A stretch of DNA of 64,000 nucleotides from Hydrogenophilales bacterium (GTDB taxonomy: Bacteria > Pseudomonadota > Gammaproteobacteria > Burkholderiales > Thiobacillaceae): the NCBI GenBank assembly GCA_016703155.1, contig JADJCP010000006.1, positions 231,191 to 295,190 on the forward strand. The letters are read 5' to 3'. Shown piece by piece: positions 60,424 to 64,000 of this stretch. A model generated the notes under the pieces. The model was not told the DNA's origin. It ran no database searches and saw only the letters and a list, made by a program, of their open reading frames with translations. A program made the position numbers and the translations under genes. Position 1 is the stretch's first letter, and each line of letters opens with the position of its first letter.

Positions 60424-60675
60424 ATGGCCGCCCCGAGAAACCGTCCCGTCGTCGAGGAACTGGAAGCGCGCGTCCTCTATTCCGCCGACCTGGCGCCTGG
60501 TTTCGCCGCCGGCGTCTTGCCTGTCGACGCCCGTGTCGACGACGTCGATACCCTGCTCGCCGGTCTGGACACCGCCTTCGGACGCCGTTTCGAGGTCATC
60601 GTGATTTACGGCTGCGACGTCGGCGCCGGTGAGGCAGGCCGATCCTTCGTCGAGCGACTGGTGCGGGCCGTTTAG
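60424..60675 (+). CDS. Short LEPR-XLL/DUF4347 protein, probable deletion relic
   Basis: An 83-residue protein. Its N terminus (RPVVEELEARVLYSADLAPG) is nearly the same as residues 11-30 of the giant protein at 62153, and its end (VIYGCDVGAGEAGRSFVERL) matches the YGCDVAAGLEGQAFVDAL part of that protein's DUF4347 domain. The 140 or so residues between are missing. It looks like an internal deletion product of a second surface-protein gene, kept between the SecA-like and HlyD genes. A short functional peptide cannot be excluded. Confidence 0.75.
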   Translation: MAAPRNRPVVEELEARVLYSADLAPGFAAGVLPVDARVDDVDTLLAGLDTAFGRRFEVIVIYGCDVGAGEAGRSFVERLVRAV

Positions 60676-60786
60676 AATGCTGTCTACTCTATGGCCAGAA
60701 TCAATTCACCCGAGTCCAGGTTGCCCACTATGAAACGTACACACCGACTCCATGACTTCCATCGCCCAATCAGAAGGATTCGTACC

Positions 60787-62112
60787 ATGACCACGCGCTT
60801 GGCCCCTATTTTTACGCGGCGCGGTGCCCGGGCCCAGGTACTGATGGCGGGTTTAATGCTCGGCCTGCCGGTCCACGCGGCGCAGCCGCTCGGCTGCCTG
60901 ATCGAACCGAACCGGGTGGTGGAACTCGGCAGCCCGGTCATCGGCGTCCTGGAGCAGGTGCATGTCGACCGAGGCGCCAACGTACGCATGGGCCAGGTAG
61001 TGGCGACGCTCAAGGCCGATGTCGAGCGCGCCTCCGCCGATGTCGCCAAGAGCCGCGCCCAGGCCGTGGCCGACGTGCAGGCCGCCATCGCCAACCGCGA
61101 CTACAACCGGCAGCACCTGACGCGCGCCGAGGAACTGGTGAAGAAGAACTTCATCGCCAATCAGGCCCTGGACCAGGCCAAGACCGAGGCCGATGTCGCC
61201 GAGCAGCGGCTGGCGCAGGCGCGCGAGCAACAGCGCATCTGGGACCGCGAGTACGACATGGCGCGCGCCCAGCTCGCCCTGCGCAGCCTGGTCAGCCCAT
61301 TGACCGGTGTCGTCGTCGAACGCTACCTGCACCCGGGCGAACGGGTCGAGGATCGTGCCGTGATGAAGCTCGCCGCCCTGAACCCGTTGCGCGTCGAGGT
61401 CTTCATGCCTACGGCCAGCTACCGTGAGGTGCAACCGGGCATGACCGCCAAGGTTTACCCCGACCTGCCGGATGCCGGCGAACACAACGCCAGGGTCATC
61501 CTCGTCGATCGCATCATCGATCCGGCCAGCAACACCTTCCGCGTGCGCCTGGAGTTGCCTAATCCCGGCAACGCCCTGCCGGCCGGTCTGCGCTGCAAGG
61601 TGGCCATCGGCGACCAGGTGGTCGAGTCGGGTGGCGATCCCAACAAGGCCCTGGTGCCGTCCAGCCTCGCCCCCGCCAAGCCCGCGCAACCCGCGCCACC
61701 CCGCAGCATGTCGCCGACGCCCGCCAAGCCCGCGACCGCCGCCGCGCCCAAGGCGTCGATGGCGCCAGAGGCCGCTGATCGAGGTGTCCTGCAAGCGCTG
61801 GAGGCCTGGCGCAAGTCCTGGGCGAGCCGCGACCTCGCCGGCTACCTGTCCGCCTATGCCGCCGATTTCCGGGGTGACGCCCCGAGCCGCGCGCACTGGC
61901 TGAAGCAGCGCGAGACACGCATCGGCAAGGCGGGCGACATCAACATCCGCATCAGCGATGCGCGCGTCCACCCCCTGGACGACCGACGCGCGCGCGTGGA
62001 ATTCCGGCAGAGCTATCGTTCCGCAAATTTCAGCAGCGACACCTGGAAATCTCTGCTCATGGTCCTGGAGCAAGGCCGTTGGCTGATTCGGGAGGAACGC
62101 GCGGGACGTTGA
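60787..62112 (+). CDS. HlyD/RND-type periplasmic adaptor with NTF2-like C-terminal domain
   Basis: A 441-residue periplasmic protein with a signal peptide (AQVLMAGLMLGLPVHAA), a membrane-fusion body (GVLEQVHVDRGANVRMGQVV, a coiled-coil hairpin at about 75-150, LVSPLTGVVVERYLHPGERV), a proline/alanine-rich linker (about 305-340) and a C-terminal NTF2/Cds6-like domain (ALEAWRKSWASRDLAGYLSAY...WLIREE). The added domain is unusual for adaptors. The ATG at 60787 is used because the signal peptide starts there; AGAAGGA is upstream. It precedes the giant protein gene by 40 bases. Confidence 0.88.
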   Translation: MTTRLAPIFTRRGARAQVLMAGLMLGLPVHAAQPLGCLIEPNRVVELGSPVIGVLEQVHVDRGANVRMGQVVATLKADVERASADVAKSRAQAVADVQAAIANRDYNRQHLTRAEELVKKNFIANQALDQAKTEADVAEQRLAQAREQQRIWDREYDMARAQLALRSLVSPLTGVVVERYLHPGERVEDRAVMKLAALNPLRVEVFMPTASYREVQPGMTAKVYPDLPDAGEHNARVILVDRIIDPASNTFRVRLELPNPGNALPAGLRCKVAIGDQVVESGGDPNKALVPSSLAPAKPAQPAPPRSMSPTPAKPATAAAPKASMAPEAADRGVLQALEAWRKSWASRDLAGYLSAYAADFRGDAPSRAHWLKQRETRIGKAGDINIRISDARVHPLDDRRARVEFRQSYRSANFSSDTWKSLLMVLEQGRWLIREERAGR

Positions 62113-62152
62113 CGGGAGACCCCGCCTCGATGCACCCCCGCACGGAACGCGC

Positions 62153-64000
62153 ATGAACCAGACCGCACGGCGGCCGCGCCTACGTCCACTCGTCGAAGAA
62201 CTGGAAGCACGCGTCCTCTATTCGGCGGACCTGGCGCCCGGGCTGACCGCGTTGCCCGGCATCGATGCCGGTGCCGAGGTCCGCGCCCTGGACGATGCGT
62301 CGTCGGCCTCATCCGACAGGCAGACCGGGGCAGCCGCCGAGCTGGTGTTCATCGATGCCGATGTCGCCGGCTGGGAAGACCTGCTCGCCGACATCCAGGC
62401 AAACTCGACCCGGCGCCTGGATGTCGTCGTGCTCGATCCGGCGCGCGACGGCATCGAGCAGATCGACGCCGCCCTCGCCACACGCCATGACCTGGGCGCG
62501 CTGCATGTCATCACGCACGGCGCGCCCGGCACGCTGCAACTCGGCGCCACCCGGCTCGACGCGGCTGCCCTGGCGGAGCGCGCCGACAGCCTGCGTACCT
62601 GGGGCGATGCCCTGACGGCCGAGGCCGACATGCTCATCTACGGCTGCGACGTGGCTGCCGGTCTGGAAGGCCAAGCCTTTGTCGATGCCCTGGGCCGGCT
62701 GACCGGCGCCGATGTCGCCGCCAGCACCGGCAAGACCGGTTCCACCCAACTCGGCGGCGACTGGGTGCTGGAAAGCACGGTTGGCCCTATCGAGGCAGCC
62801 ACGCTGGACATCGTCGACTGGCAGGGGATCCTGGCATACAGCAGCACGGGGACGTGGAACATCGTTGGCAACACCGCTACCAACACCACCGCGGGCATCA
62901 CCACCACGATAACCCTGACGGCGGATTCCGCCCCCGCGGCCTTCCAAAACATTGCCAACAACACCCTTGGCGGCATCGCGGCCTTCACGCCGGCGGTACA
63001 GGGGAACGCCTCGCTTGCCACTGACTTCCTGTGGGATGCAAGCCCCGAATTTAGTGGCTCGGAGGCTTCGGTGGATGCGCAGTCCGGCACCATCACCATC
63101 AGCTTCTCCCAGGCGGTCACCAATCCCATCCTGCAATGCGACAGGCTGGGCGGCCGAGCGGGCACCACCCCCACAAACAGCTCTATCCTTACTCTGCTGA
63201 CGCCAGGTATCACCCTCCACCGCCTTTCCGGGTACGCCGCATTTCTCCGTGAACTCTGGCAGCCAGCACCCTCGTCAACAGCGAGGTCGATCAACCGACC
63301 GATCCTGCTTACCTCGTTTCAGGCGAAGCCAGCATGACCCCGAACATGGGCTCGGCGGCGGGCAGCGTGCAGCTCAACGGCACCTTCAGCTCGGTGAGCT
63401 TCCGCATCGAAGCCGCGCCCAACAGCAACGAAGGCGCGGGTGGAGATGGCATCGAAATGGCCCTCACTTTTGATGTAGATAACGATACGCCATCGCTCAC
63501 CTGGAACACCTTCGCCGGCGGCGCGGGCAGCGACTATATCGAGGACACCGTCGTCGATGCCAGCGGCAACGTCTACGTCGCCGGCCACGGCAGCGCCACC
63601 TGGGGCTCGCCCGTGCGCGCCTTCAGCACGGGCGAGGACGCCTTCGTCGCCAAGTTCGACAGCAGCGGCAACCTGCTTTGGCACACCTTCCTCGGCGGCG
63701 CGGGAAACTGGGACTATGCCAACGGCATCGCCCTCGACGGCAGCGGCAACGTCTACGTGGCCGGCGAAAGTAACGCCACTTGGGGCGCGCCGGTGCGCGC
63801 CTATACCGGCGGCACCGACGCCTTCGTCGCCAAGCTGAACGCCACGACGGGGGCGCTCACCTGGCACAGCTTCATGGGCAATGCCAGCAGCGACTGGAGC
63901 TATGGCATCGACGTCGATGCTAGCGGCAACGTCTATGTCGGCGGCGCCAGCCTCGGCACCTGGGGCACGCCGGTGCGCGCCTTTACCGTGGCGGCGGGTC
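62153..64000 (+). CDS. Giant surface protein: LEPR-XLL, DUF4347, beta-propeller repeats (3' end outside window; frameshifted)
   Basis: The N terminus has the LEPR-XLL motif (LVEELEARVLYSADLAP) and a DUF4347 domain at about 60-225 (ELVFIDADVAGWEDLLADI, LHVITHGAPGTLQLG, LIYGCDVAAG). From about base 63490 SBBP-type beta-propeller repeats appear every 39-41 codons (DASGNVYVAGHGSATWGSPV, DGSGNVYVAGESNATWGAPV, DASGNVYVGGASLGTWGTPV). The frame from 62153 stops at 63337; similarity moves to a second frame near 63225 and a third near 63262, which is then open to the window end. Two single-base indels would restore one long protein, probably a secreted adhesin or matrix protein. Confidence 0.85.

Noticed and set aside
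63490..64000. Periodic repeats considered as a CRISPR-like array
   Set aside because: The roughly 120-base period is in frame and encodes beta-propeller repeats; spacers and palindromic repeats are absent.

Overview
The window looks like the chromosome of a high-GC, facultatively anaerobic, sulfur-oxidising proteobacterium, most likely a betaproteobacterium near the Thiobacillaceae/Nitrosomonadales. This is inferred from SoxYZ, a DsrC-like protein, periplasmic nitrate reductase (NapAB) plus a second Nap-like molybdoenzyme, an oxygen-sensitive class III ribonucleotide reductase, and a complete Tad pilus locus. No rRNA or complete tRNA is present, so the placement is tentative.

Layout. 0-0.6 kb: end of a histidine kinase and a receiver protein. 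1.7-13.0 kb: Tad/Flp pilus operon (pilin, prepilin peptidase, TadE, CpaB, CpaC, TadZ, CpaF, TadB, TadC, TadD, an HTH-receiver regulator, a DUF3613 protein, TadG). 13.2 kb: IS5-type transposase remnant. 13.5-18.8 kb: probable operon of TauD/TfdA-like dioxygenase, radical SAM/SPASM enzyme, class I glutamine amidotransferase and a frameshifted molybdopterin oxidoreductase. 19-22.8 kb: MarR and LysR regulators, a Yip1-like membrane protein, a cysteine-less DsrC homologue and a NarK-like transporter. 22.9-24.2 kb: four broken gene remnants. 24.2-32.7 kb: Nap-like respiratory cluster behind a NarL-type site (dihaem cytochrome, NapA/NasA-like enzyme, two NapG-like, one NapH-like, one NosR-like polyferredoxin, NapF). 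33.1-34.9 kb: sigma-54 activator with a divergent, apparently sigma-54-dependent small secreted protein. 35.0-37.9 kb: NrdDG with the glycyl-radical segment on its own small gene. 38.5-46.7 kb: soxYZ behind a likely sigma-54 promoter, a sigma-54 activator, CZB protein, rhodanese, DUF302 protein, an MNP-repeat protein, napA and napB.

47.5-54.2 kb is a mobile zone: a 1.29-kb unit carrying a Fic protein gene and ending in the 3' half of a tRNA-Pro gene is present twice. The second copy is interrupted by an IS21-family element with an 8-bp target duplication, and an IS1595-family element sits in the T-tract of the following terminator. 54.5-64 kb is a very GC-rich locus for export of a giant surface protein: GAF-HlyD fusion, PqqD-like/M50/HlyD fusion, SecA-like ATPase, HlyD adaptor with an NTF2-like tail, and a LEPR-XLL/DUF4347/beta-propeller-repeat protein running off the window. 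No ABC transporter is visible, which makes this the most interesting candidate for an undescribed secretion system.

The respiratory genes form a coherent picture: sulfur compounds as electron donors (SoxYZ carrier, rhodanese, DsrC-like protein) and nitrate as an anaerobic acceptor, with NapF/G/H proteins linking quinol to periplasmic molybdoenzymes and class III RNR supplying dNTPs without oxygen. Several long genes carry single-base frameshifts that keep perfect family similarity on both sides, so either recent decay or indel errors in the assembly affect this sequence.
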